In this document: in pieces, positions 1-7,672 of the stretch
How positions within the stretch are numbered: the stretch's first letter is position 1
How the letters are laid out: every line of letters begins with the position of its first letter
Assembly (NCBI RefSeq): GCF_040611135.1
Contig: NZ_JBEXNL010000002.1
Coordinates: 62,001-126,000, forward strand
Direction of reading: 5' to 3'
Source of the DNA: Tsukamurella sp040611135
Lineage (GTDB): Bacteria; Actinomycetota; Actinomycetes; Mycobacteriales; Mycobacteriaceae
Length of the DNA stretch: 64,000 nucleotides
Translations under genes and position numbers: made by a program
The notes under the pieces: model-generated
The model's input: the letters and a program-made list of their open reading frames with translations, nothing else
What the model was told of the DNA's origin: nothing
Databases searched by the model: none

Positions 1-485
1 TCTTCGCCGGGATGATCGCCGCCGGCGGCGTCCTCATCGCCGCGGCCACCACCGCGGGTTCCGGGGCTCCCTCCGGAGCGGTGCTCGGAGCCTACGTCCT
101 CGGATTCATCGCCCTGTTCCTGCTCAGCGGCCTGGGCAACGGCTCCGTGTACAAGATGATCCCGTCCATCTTCGAGGCCAAGGCCCGCTCGCTCGACGCC
201 GACGAGGCCACGCGCACGCACTACTCCCGCGCGATGTCCGGTGCAGTGATCGGCATCGCCGGCGCGATCGGTGGCCTCGGCGGAGTCGGGATCAACCTGG
301 TCCTGCGTGCGTCGTACCAGTCCTCCGGCACCGCGACGATCGCGTTCTGGGTGTTCGGCGCTTTCTACGTCCTCGCCGCGCTGGTCACCTGGAAGGTGTA
401 CGTGCGTACGCCGGCGCCGCGCGGCCATGGGACGCTGGAGCCCACGTCGCGCGACGGTGCGCTCACCGTCGCCGACACCCGATGA
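1..485 (+). CDS. narK: NarK-type nitrate/nitrite MFS transporter (3' part)
   Basis: This is the C-terminal part of a polytopic major-facilitator protein; its start lies left of the window and the reading frame enters at base 3. About 160 residues are visible with three to four hydrophobic helices. The segment GNGSVYKMIPSIF matches the signature region of the NarK/NasA nitrate-nitrite porter family. By family knowledge it moves nitrate in, or nitrite out, across the cytoplasmic membrane. Its stop codon overlaps the first possible start of the hemD-like gene, so the two are probably co-transcribed. The order narK, hemD/wHTH, cbiX recalls the mycobacterial narK3 locus. The family call is firm; transport direction cannot be read from sequence. 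Confidence 0.88.
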   Translation, partial: FAGMIAAGGVLIAAATTAGSGAPSGAVLGAYVLGFIALFLLSGLGNGSVYKMIPSIFEAKARSLDADEATRTHYSRAMSGAVIGIAGAIGGLGGVGINLVLRASYQSSGTATIAFWVFGAFYVLAALVTWKVYVRTPAPRGHGTLEPTSRDGALTVADTR

Positions 486-511
486 CAGTCCCAGCGAAGG
501 AGCACGATCCG

Positions 512-1639
512 ATGACCGAGGCGCCGGCCCGCCCCCTTCTCGGATTCACCGTGGCCATCACGGCCGCGCGCCGCGCCGACGAGCAGACCACCCTGCTCGA
601 GCGGCGCGGTGCCGTCGTGATCGCGGCAGCGGCGATCGCCATGGTCCCGCTGTCCGACGACGAGCGGCTCCGCGCCGCGACCGACGAGCTGCTCGGGAAC
701 CCACCGGACCTGTTGGTGGCGACCACGGGCATCGGCTTCCGCGGCTGGCTCGAGGCTGCCGAGGGTTGGGGCGTCGCCGAGCGGCTGCTCGCGACGCTCG
801 GAGCGGGCCGCGTCATCTCCCGCGGCCCCAAGGCCACGGGCGCCCTCCGGGCCGCCGGGCTGCGGGAGGAATGGTCGCCGCCGTCGGAATCCTCCGCCGA
901 GGTGCTCAGTCACCTCAGCGGCGCGGACCTCGCCGGCCGGCGGGTGGCCGTCCAACTGCACGGAGCGACCGACGAGTGGGACCCGAACCCCGGCCTGCTC
1001 GAGGGCCTGCGTGCGCTGGGCGCCGAGATCGTCCCGGTGCCCGTGTACCGGTGGGAGCAGCCGGACGACCTCACCGGACTCGACCGGGTGGTGGAGGCCA
1101 TCGCCACCGGCGCGGTCGACGCCGTCACCTTCACCTCGGCGCCGGCCGCCGCCTCCGTCCTCGAACGCGCCGCCGAGCTGGGGCTCGGCGCGGCGCTGCG
1201 CGGAGCGCTGACCGGCGCCGTGGTGCCGTACTGCGTGGGACCGGTCACCGCCACACCGCTCGACCGCGCCGGCATCGCGTCCGTCACGCCGGAGCGGATG
1301 CGGCTGGGCGCGCTCGCGCGTCTCGTGGAGCAGGACCTCCCCGAGCGCAGACCGGACCTCGCCGTCGCCGGCCGTGCGCTCGGGATCCGCGCGCGCGGAG
1401 CGGTCGTCGACGGTGTCGACCGCGAGCTCACACCCACGTCGATCGTGCTGCTGCGGCTGCTCGCCCGGGAGCCGGGCGCGGTCGTCTCGCGCGACGACCT
1501 GCTCGCCGCCCTGGGCGGCGACGACCCGCACGCCGTCGAGGCCGCCGTCGCGCGGCTGCGGGCGGGGCTGGGCCACAAGGAGATCGTGGCGACAGTGGTC
1601 AAACGCGGCTACCGACTCGCAGTCGACGGGGAGCACTGA
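512..1639 (+). CDS. hemD: Uroporphyrinogen-III synthase fused to a winged-helix DNA-binding domain
   Basis: The protein has 375 residues. The first 270 or so form the two-lobed HemD fold that cyclises and inverts ring D of hydroxymethylbilane to give uroporphyrinogen III, the branch point to siroheme. The last 100 residues look like an OmpR/PhoB-type winged helix (LTPTSIVLLRLLAREPGAVV, then VKRGYRLAVD at the end). I chose the ATG at 512 because GAAGGAG lies nine bases upstream; an in-frame ATG at 482 overlaps the narK stop and is the alternative. The same fusion is known in mycobacteria as a uroporphyrinogen-III synthetase/response-regulator protein (Rv0260c). No receiver domain is visible. 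It probably serves siroheme supply for NirB, and the DNA-binding tail suggests a regulatory role. Confidence 0.85.
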   Translation: MTEAPARPLLGFTVAITAARRADEQTTLLERRGAVVIAAAAIAMVPLSDDERLRAATDELLGNPPDLLVATTGIGFRGWLEAAEGWGVAERLLATLGAGRVISRGPKATGALRAAGLREEWSPPSESSAEVLSHLSGADLAGRRVAVQLHGATDEWDPNPGLLEGLRALGAEIVPVPVYRWEQPDDLTGLDRVVEAIATGAVDAVTFTSAPAAASVLERAAELGLGAALRGALTGAVVPYCVGPVTATPLDRAGIASVTPERMRLGALARLVEQDLPERRPDLAVAGRALGIRARGAVVDGVDRELTPTSIVLLRLLAREPGAVVSRDDLLAALGGDDPHAVEAAVARLRAGLGHKEIVATVVKRGYRLAVDGEH

Positions 1640-1640
1640 G

Positions 1641-2366
1641 ATGGGCACACTGCTCGTGGCGCACGGCACCCGCAGCGAGCACGGCGTCGCGATGATCGGC
1701 GACCTCGCCGCGGCGATGACGGACCGCCTCCGAGAAGCCGTCCGGGTGGCGTTCGTGGACGTCCTGGGGCCGGCGCCGAGCGAGGTGCTCGCACGGCACC
1801 CCGACGAGCCGACGGTCGTGATTCCGGCGTTCCTGTCGAGCGGATACCACGTGCGCCACGATCTTCCGCGGGAGATCGCCGAGTCCGGCCACCGATCCGT
1901 CACGATCACCGAAGCCCTCGGACCGTCGCCCGAGCTGGCGCGCGCGATGCTCGGCCGGCTGCTCGAATCCGGGTGGCGGCGAGGCGATGCCGTGGTGATG
2001 GCCGCCGCCGGCACCCGCGATGTGCACGCGCAGGGGCAATTGCGGCGCACCGCGGCCGCCCTCTCGGCGCTGGTCGGCGCCCGGGTCTCGATCGCCTTCG
2101 CCGCCCCGAGCCGGCAGAGCGAGGGCTATCGCGCGGTGCCGGAGGTCGTCGCGCGCCTGCGGTCCGACGGTGCGCCGTCCGTCGCCGTCGCGTCCTACCT
2201 CCTGGCGGAGGGGCTGTTCCAGCAGCGTCTGCGGGATTCCGGCGCCGACGTGGTCGCGGAGCCGCTGGGCCTGCACCCGTCCGTCGTCCGGCTCGCGTGC
2301 CTGCGTCGAAGCCACGCGGGACTGGCGATGCCCGCCGTTCGGACTGCAGCCGAGACGCTTACCTGA
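1641..2366 (+). CDS. Sirohydrochlorin chelatase (CbiX/SirB family)
   Basis: This 241-residue protein starts with LLVAHGTRSEHG, the metal-binding His motif of CbiX-type chelatases, and carries a second chelatase-like half (VVMAAAGTRDVHAQ and SYLLAEGLFQQRL). By family knowledge such enzymes insert Fe2+ or Co2+ into sirohydrochlorin. Next to HemD and a siroheme-requiring nitrite reductase, iron insertion to make siroheme is the most likely role. The start follows the hemD stop by one base, so the two genes are translationally linked. The second half has Ala where the paired His is often seen (AAAGTR instead of AHGTR), so only the N-terminal site looks complete. Confidence 0.85.
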   Translation: MGTLLVAHGTRSEHGVAMIGDLAAAMTDRLREAVRVAFVDVLGPAPSEVLARHPDEPTVVIPAFLSSGYHVRHDLPREIAESGHRSVTITEALGPSPELARAMLGRLLESGWRRGDAVVMAAAGTRDVHAQGQLRRTAAALSALVGARVSIAFAAPSRQSEGYRAVPEVVARLRSDGAPSVAVASYLLAEGLFQQRLRDSGADVVAEPLGLHPSVVRLACLRRSHAGLAMPAVRTAAETLT

Positions 2367-2402
2367 TCGAAGTCGAGGTGGTGTGCCGGCGATCGGTGCG
2401 AT

Positions 2403-3137
2403 CTAGACGATGAGGAACAGCGACAGGCAGCCCGCGCCGACGAGGATCACGAGGAACAGCAGGGCGATGGAGAGCGCCGTTTCGGACACCTCGAACCCGG
2501 TGAAACGGTTGCCGGTCGGCGCAGGGGGCGCCGGTGTCGGCATCGGACCCGACGGCGGGGAGTAGGCGGGGGAGGGCGCAGGTCCGGCGGCCGCGAACGG
2601 CGCGGGGATCGCGGCCCACTGGCCCGTCGACCCGGGCGGCGGCACCGGACGGAGCGGTTCGGCCGACACACCCAGCGCGGCTCCGAGCGCGTCCGCGAAC
2701 GCGGTCACCGTCGGGAAGCGGAACTCCGGGCCGCGTGCCGTGGCCTGGGCGAGCACACCGTCGACGCGCGGATCGAGATCGGGGCGGGCCCGGCGTACCG
2801 TCGCGAAGCCGTACGGGTTCGGCGGGTGCCCGGTGAGGAGGGAGTAGCTGGTGCTGGCGAGGGAGAAGACCTCGGACCGGACGGTGGGCTCTGCGCCGCC
2901 GAGTACCTCGGGTGCCGCGTGGGCGTCGGCGTCCACGGCGCTCGGCGAGGCGGCGAGGTGCACCGACCCGTCGGTGCCGACCTGCAGAGCCGTGGGGCTG
3001 AGCCGCCCGTAGGGGCGTCCCGCGGCGGCCCGCACGTCCACCTCAGGTGCGACCGAGCCGACCAGGAACCTGACCTGCCCCGCCGTGAGCTGTCCCTGCT
3101 CGGGCGGCCGAACCGATGCGTCGCCGTGACTCGACAT
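2403..3137 (-). CDS. Membrane-anchored protein-kinase-like pseudokinase
   Basis: This 244-residue protein resembles the C-lobe of a bacterial Ser/Thr kinase but lacks the N-lobe. Residues about 45-140 align by eye with kinase subdomains VIb-XI: the catalytic HRDLKPxN region is replaced by YGRLSPTA, the DFG region is lost, and RSDVYSL is present as RSEVFSL followed by LLTGHPP. The ATP-binding lysine region is absent. A Pro/Ala-rich linker (about 160-215) leads to one C-terminal membrane helix. A strong AAGGAG site precedes the ATG. It starts 48 bp after nirD on the same strand and may be transcribed with it. I infer a catalytically dead sensor or scaffold; its ligand or partner is unknown. Confidence 0.7.
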   Translation of the reverse strand: MSSHGDASVRPPEQGQLTAGQVRFLVGSVAPEVDVRAAAGRPYGRLSPTALQVGTDGSVHLAASPSAVDADAHAAPEVLGGAEPTVRSEVFSLASTSYSLLTGHPPNPYGFATVRRARPDLDPRVDGVLAQATARGPEFRFPTVTAFADALGAALGVSAEPLRPVPPPGSTGQWAAIPAPFAAAGPAPSPAYSPPSGPMPTPAPPAPTGNRFTGFEVSETALSIALLFLVILVGAGCLSLFLIV

Positions 3138-3185
3138 CGCCTGACTCCTTCACCTCGTCCGGAGCAGACACTAGTGGTGTTGCGA

Positions 3186-3593
3186 TCACAGAGTGTCGGC
3201 GCCGCGGCGGAAGCCGAACGCCACCTCGGGGGAGTTGGCCACGAACACAGTGCCGTCCAGCGAGATCCTGGTGTCGTACACCGGTATCGACACGTCCGGC
3301 GCGTCCAGGCAGCGGCCGTCGAGCAGGCTGAACGCCTGCTTCTTCAGGGGCGACTGCACCACCGGGAAGCCGCCGCGGTCCCCGACGATGCCGCGCGAGA
3401 GCACCGCGGCCCGCCCGATCGGATCGATGTTCCCGACCGCGCGGATGCTGTCGTCGGCCAGGCGGAACAGGGCGACCTGGGCACCGTCGGGCAGCAGGAC
3501 CGCGACGCCGCGCAGTCGCTCGAGCCTGCCGACGGGGCAGGCGGCGGTCCAGTCGCGGGTCCAGCGGTGCAGGTCGAAGGGGGCGGTCGTCAT
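3186..3593 (-). CDS. nirD: Nitrite reductase (NADH) small subunit NirD
   Basis: This 135-residue Rieske-fold protein is the small subunit of assimilatory NADH-nitrite reductase. The fold is recognisable (VALFRLADDSIRAVGNIDPI, then GFPVVQSPLKKQAFSLLDGRC), but the CxH and CxxH cluster ligands are absent, which is usual for NirD, so no iron-sulfur centre is expected. The ATG overlaps the nirB stop codon by four bases, so the two subunits are translationally coupled. It works in the cytoplasm with NirB to reduce nitrite to ammonium. Confidence 0.93.
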   Translation of the reverse strand: MTTAPFDLHRWTRDWTAACPVGRLERLRGVAVLLPDGAQVALFRLADDSIRAVGNIDPIGRAAVLSRGIVGDRGGFPVVQSPLKKQAFSLLDGRCLDAPDVSIPVYDTRISLDGTVFVANSPEVAFGFRRGADTL

Positions 3594-6124
3594 GCGCGGT
3601 CCTTTCGGGTGGGCATCGACGGCCTGGCGCCGAGCAGGACGGGCACCTTGCGGCCGTTCTTCTCGCCGAAGTCGACGGTGGGGTCGGGGGCCCCGGGGGC
3701 GTTGACGAACGAGACGAACCGGGCGAGCTTGTCGGGGTCGTCCAGCACGCCCTTCCACTCGCAGCCGTAGCCGGCGACGTGGCGGGCGACCGTGGCCTCG
3801 AAGTCCGCGGCCAGGCCCAACGCGTCGTCGATCACGACCTCCCGCAGGCGGTCCATACCGCCGTCGAGGCCCTCGACCCACGGGGCGGTCCGCTGCAGTC
3901 GATCGGCGGTGCGGATGTAGTACATGAGGAACCGGTCGACGTACCGGATCAGCGTCTCGGAGTCGAGGTCGCCGGCCAGCAGCTGCGCGTGCTTGGGCGT
4001 CATGCCGCCGTTGCCGCCCACGTAGAGGTTCCAGCCGGATTCGGTGGCGATGACGCCGACGTCCTTGCCGCGGGCCTCGGCGCACTCGCGGGCGCAGCCC
4101 GAGACGCCCATCTTGATCTTGTGCGGGGACCGGAGCCCGCGATACCGGAGCTCGAGGTCGATGGCCATCTGCACCGAGTCCTGCTGCCCGTACCGGCACC
4201 AGTCGCTGCCCACGCAGCTCTTGACCGTGCGCAGCGACTTGCCGTACGCCTGGCCCGATTCCATTCCGGCGTCGACGAGGCGCCGCCAGATCATCGGCAG
4301 CTGGTCGACCGTCGCGCCGAACATGTCGATCCGCTGGCCGCCGGTGATCTTGGTGTACAGACCGAAATCGCGGGCGATCTCGCCGATCACGATGAGCTGC
4401 TCGGCGGTCACGTCGCCGCCGGGCATGCGGGGCACCACCGAGTAGGTGCCGTTGCGCTGGATGTTGGCGAGGAAGTGGTCGTTGCTGTCCTGCAGCGACG
4501 CCTGCTCGCCGTCGAGGATGTGGTCGGAGCTCGTGGACGCGAGGATCGACGCGACCGTCGGCTTGCACAGGTCGCAGCCGGTGCCGGTGCCGAACCGCTC
4601 GATGAGCCCCGAGAAGGTGCGGATCCCGCTCGCCTGGACCAGCTCGAAGAGCTCGGCGCGCGACTGGGAGAAGTGCTCGCACAGGGATTTCGAGACGGTG
4701 ACGCCCTGGGACGCCAGCAGCTGGGAGAGCAGGGGGACACAGGAGCCGCAGGAGGTACCGGCGTTGGTACAGCCCTTGAGCTCGGCGACGGTGCACGCGC
4801 CGGCGGCGATCGCGCCGCACAGCGCACCCTTGGAAACGTCGTTGCAGGAACAGATCTGGGACTCGTCCGGCAGGGAGCCGACGCCGATGGCGGGCGCACC
4901 GTCACCGACGGGGGCGATCAGCGAGACCGGATCGCCGGGCAGCGCCGACCCCACCAGCGGCCGCAGCACACCGTACTGGGATGCGTCGCCGACCAGGACG
5001 CCGCCGAGGAGGGTCGCGGCGTCGTCGGACAGCACGAGCTTCGCGTAGGTGCCGCCGATCGGGTCGCTGACCACCACGTCCAGCGCGCCCGGGGTGGTGC
5101 CGTGGGCATCGCCGAAGGACGCGACGTCGACCCCGAGCAGCTTGAGCTTGGTGGACATGTCGGCGCCCGGGAACAGCGCATCGCCGCCGAGCAGCCGATC
5201 GGCGACCACCTCGGCGGTCGCGTAGCCGGGCCCGACGAGGCCGTAGCAGCGCCCCTCCACCGCGGCCACCTCGCCGATCGCGTGGATCGCGGGATCGGAG
5301 GTGACGCAGCCGAGATCGGTGAGCACGCCGCCGCGCTCCGCCAGGTCGAGGCCCGCGGCGCGCGCCAGCTCGTCGCGCGGGCGGACGCCGGCGGCGAAGA
5401 CCACGACCGCCGCGTCGACGACCGACTGGTCCTTCAGCGTGACGGCGAGGCCGTGGTCCGCGGGGCTGATGTCGACGGTGCCGGAGCTCAACGTGATGTC
5501 GATGCCCAGGGCGCCGATCATCCGCGCCAGGTGTTCGCCGCCGCCGGTGTCGACCTGCTGGGGCATCAGGCGCGGATTGACCTCCACGACATGCGGTCTG
5601 AGGCCCAACGATCGGAGCGCGTTCGCCGCCTCCAGCCCGAGCAGGCCACCCCCGACGACCACGCCGACGGCATCGGAGTCGCGTTCGAGCGCGGCGTCCG
5701 CGTCCGCCCGGATCGCGTCGAGGTCGTCCAGGGTGCGGTACACATGGCAACCGGGGAGGTCGTGGCCGGGCACCGGCGGCACGAAGGCGTAGGACCCCGT
5801 GGCCAGGACCACGGCGTCGTAGGCCACCGATCCGCGGTCCGTGACCACCGTCCGTGTGGCGCGGTCGATGCCGGTCACTCGCTCGCCCGTGCGGAGCTCG
5901 ACCAGGTCGTCGCCGGCGTAGTCGTTGCCCGCGAGCGCGAGCCGCTCGCGCTCCCACACCCCCACGTAGGACGACAGTCCGACGCGGTCGTACGCGGCGT
6001 CCGCCTCCTCGCCGACCACGACCACGCGCCAGGCGCCCGCGTCGTCCCGCGCGCGGAGCGCTTCGACGAACCTGTGGCCGACCATGCCGTGGCCGATGAC
6101 GACGACGGTGCGGGGTGCGGTCAT
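3590..6124 (-). CDS. nirB: Nitrite reductase (NADH) large subunit NirB
   Basis: This 844-residue cytoplasmic enzyme reduces nitrite to ammonium with NADH. Domain order: FAD/NAD(P)-binding oxidoreductase (residues 1-400, starting VVVIGHGMVGHRF), a BFD-like [2Fe-2S] region near 420-470 (CSCND, later CTNAGTSCGSC), then the nitrite/sulfite reductase ferredoxin-like and catalytic domains. The 4Fe-4S/siroheme ligands are visible as CVGSDWC near 636 and CAREC near 676. I placed the start at the ATG at 6124 because AGAGGAG lies eight bases upstream; the open frame continues further but has no family-like sequence. It forms an operon with nirD. Siroheme probably comes from the HemD/CbiX genes nearby, and GlnR-like half sites lie about 85 bp upstream. 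Confidence 0.95.
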   Translation of the reverse strand: MTAPRTVVVIGHGMVGHRFVEALRARDDAGAWRVVVVGEEADAAYDRVGLSSYVGVWERERLALAGNDYAGDDLVELRTGERVTGIDRATRTVVTDRGSVAYDAVVLATGSYAFVPPVPGHDLPGCHVYRTLDDLDAIRADADAALERDSDAVGVVVGGGLLGLEAANALRSLGLRPHVVEVNPRLMPQQVDTGGGEHLARMIGALGIDITLSSGTVDISPADHGLAVTLKDQSVVDAAVVVFAAGVRPRDELARAAGLDLAERGGVLTDLGCVTSDPAIHAIGEVAAVEGRCYGLVGPGYATAEVVADRLLGGDALFPGADMSTKLKLLGVDVASFGDAHGTTPGALDVVVSDPIGGTYAKLVLSDDAATLLGGVLVGDASQYGVLRPLVGSALPGDPVSLIAPVGDGAPAIGVGSLPDESQICSCNDVSKGALCGAIAAGACTVAELKGCTNAGTSCGSCVPLLSQLLASQGVTVSKSLCEHFSQSRAELFELVQASGIRTFSGLIERFGTGTGCDLCKPTVASILASTSSDHILDGEQASLQDSNDHFLANIQRNGTYSVVPRMPGGDVTAEQLIVIGEIARDFGLYTKITGGQRIDMFGATVDQLPMIWRRLVDAGMESGQAYGKSLRTVKSCVGSDWCRYGQQDSVQMAIDLELRYRGLRSPHKIKMGVSGCARECAEARGKDVGVIATESGWNLYVGGNGGMTPKHAQLLAGDLDSETLIRYVDRFLMYYIRTADRLQRTAPWVEGLDGGMDRLREVVIDDALGLAADFEATVARHVAGYGCEWKGVLDDPDKLARFVSFVNAPGAPDPTVDFGEKNGRKVPVLLGARPSMPTRKDRA

Positions 6125-6209
6125 ATCCCGTCTCCTCTGCGTTAGGAACCCGTTGCCACGAACGGTAGGGAGGCGGTGTTGCCGCGACGTGCCCTCGCGT
6201 TGCGGCCCC

Positions 6210-6225
6210 GTCACGGGATCCTCAC
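6210..6225 (-). promoter_or_regulatory. Possible GlnR-like half-site pair upstream of nirB
   Basis: Read on the minus strand this is GTGAG, six bases, then GTGAC, about 85 bp upstream of the nirB start. GlnR of actinomycetes binds pentamers separated by six bases and controls nitrate and nitrite assimilation genes. The match is weaker than the one upstream of nasN, since the GAAAC-like half is missing. The 141-bp gap between the mobA-moeA stop and nirB suggests nirBD has its own promoter, but I found no clear -35/-10 pair. Confidence 0.3.
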
Positions 6226-6265
6226 GGCGCGCGCGGCGCGGAGGTGAGGTGAGGTGACGGTGGTG

Positions 6266-7672
6266 TCAGGCGAGGCGTTCGACCAGGTCACCGGCCCGGG
6301 CGAGCGGCGGCACCAGCACGATCGCGCGATGGCCGACCGCGCCTGCGAGGTGCCCGGTCGCCACGGAATCCGGGACGTGCCAGCGTTCGGCACCGTCCGG
6401 CTCCGCGGGCAGCATCCGCCATCGCGGATCGGGATTCGGATCGGCGAGCGCGACGAGGTCCTCCGGCCGGGACGCCGCCCCGGTCAGCGTCTCGCACACC
6501 GGGCGACCGAGGAGTGCGGCGCCGAGGAGCGCCGCCATCGGGTTGCCCTCGAGGCCGAGCACGACGGGACCGCCGGGCACCGTCGCCACGAGGATCGATC
6601 CGCCGGGGCGCACGTCGACGCCGTCGACGAGCAGCACGGCCCCGGCAGCCTCGAGGGCCCCGCGCAGCCGGTCGGCCGCGCCGCGGCCCGTGGCGCCGAT
6701 GATCGCCACGACGTCCGCCGCGTTCTGCCGGAGCGCCGCGGCGAAGGCCTCCGGGGTGTCCGCGAGATGCGGCGAACGACGCACGCGCGCACCGACGCCG
6801 GTGAGGAGGTCTGCGACCGGGCCCGCGGCGGTCTCGGGCAGGCCGTGCTCGCCGCGCGCGCTCGTCTCGTCGCCCGAGGTGTGCAGCGCGATGCGCACCG
6901 GACCGCGCAGGGGCGCCGTCGTCACGCCGCCCGCGCCGGCGACGGCCCAGCCGTCCATCGCGGACTGGTCGATGGGCGGGAAGGGGGCGGCGGCCACGAG
7001 AGGCTTCGCGAGGACCGCGCCGTCGACGAGAGGGCCTGTCCTCACCGGCAGCACCGGGAGCCCGCGACGCAGCGTCCGCCGGACTGCCGCGGGGGAGCGG
7101 CGCGCGATCCGCAGGTCCTCGGGGGTGTCGACATCGGTGACTGTGCAGCGCAGTCGGGCCGCGTCGGCCCCGACGATCGCGCGGAGTGGCAGGCCGGTGG
7201 GGTCGCCGACGCCGGCGACGGCGGCGCGCAGGGTCCGCGCGTCCCACACGGCGAGCAGGTATTGGACGCGGCCAGTGGGGTCCTCCGCGAGGACGACCGG
7301 GGCATCCGTTCGGGCCCGGAGCGCGGCCAGTGCGCCGACGGTGCCGCGGTCCACCTCCGGCAGGTCCGCGGCGAGCACCGCGATCGTCCGCGCGTCTGCG
7401 GACAGGGCGTCGAGCCCGGCCGCCACGGCCGCGAGCGGGCCACCGCCCGAGGGCCTCTCGCGGACCAGGACGACTCCGGGCGGGACGGTGCGCGCGGGCC
7501 CGACGACCACGACGGCTGCGCCCGCAACCGCGTCGAGCGCGGCGTCCAGGAGCCGGCGTCCGCCGACCATCTGCTCCGGCTTGTCCAGCCCGAGGCGGCG
7601 CCCCTCGCCGCCGGCCACGATGATCGCCGCGTCGATCCGAGCGGCGGAGTCGTCGTGGTCAGTAGACGTCAC
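6266..7672 (-). CDS. mobA: MobA-MoeA fusion protein for molybdenum cofactor synthesis
   Basis: This 468-residue protein joins two cofactor enzymes. Residues 1-190 are MobA-like guanylyltransferase (VAGGEGRRLGLDK, then AADLPEVD and VTDVDTPEDL), which links GMP to molybdopterin. Residues about 200-420 resemble a shortened MoeA: PIDQSAMDGWAVAG matches the MoeA PFDNSAMDGYAV motif and LEGNPMAALLG matches its LPGNPVSA motif. MoeA inserts molybdenum into adenylated molybdopterin. The GTG at 7672 overlaps the end of nasN by 14 bp, which ties the protein to making Mo-bisMGD for that enzyme. Longer starts in the same frame lie inside nasN and are unlikely. Whether the MoeA half is active is uncertain, since it is clearly shorter than free-standing MoeA. 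Confidence 0.8.
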   Translation of the reverse strand: MTSTDHDDSAARIDAAIIVAGGEGRRLGLDKPEQMVGGRRLLDAALDAVAGAAVVVVGPARTVPPGVVLVRERPSGGGPLAAVAAGLDALSADARTIAVLAADLPEVDRGTVGALAALRARTDAPVVLAEDPTGRVQYLLAVWDARTLRAAVAGVGDPTGLPLRAIVGADAARLRCTVTDVDTPEDLRIARRSPAAVRRTLRRGLPVLPVRTGPLVDGAVLAKPLVAAAPFPPIDQSAMDGWAVAGAGGVTTAPLRGPVRIALHTSGDETSARGEHGLPETAAGPVADLLTGVGARVRRSPHLADTPEAFAAALRQNAADVVAIIGATGRGAADRLRGALEAAGAVLLVDGVDVRPGGSILVATVPGGPVVLGLEGNPMAALLGAALLGRPVCETLTGAASRPEDLVALADPNPDPRWRMLPAEPDGAERWHVPDSVATGHLAGAVGHRAIVLVPPLARAGDLVERLA

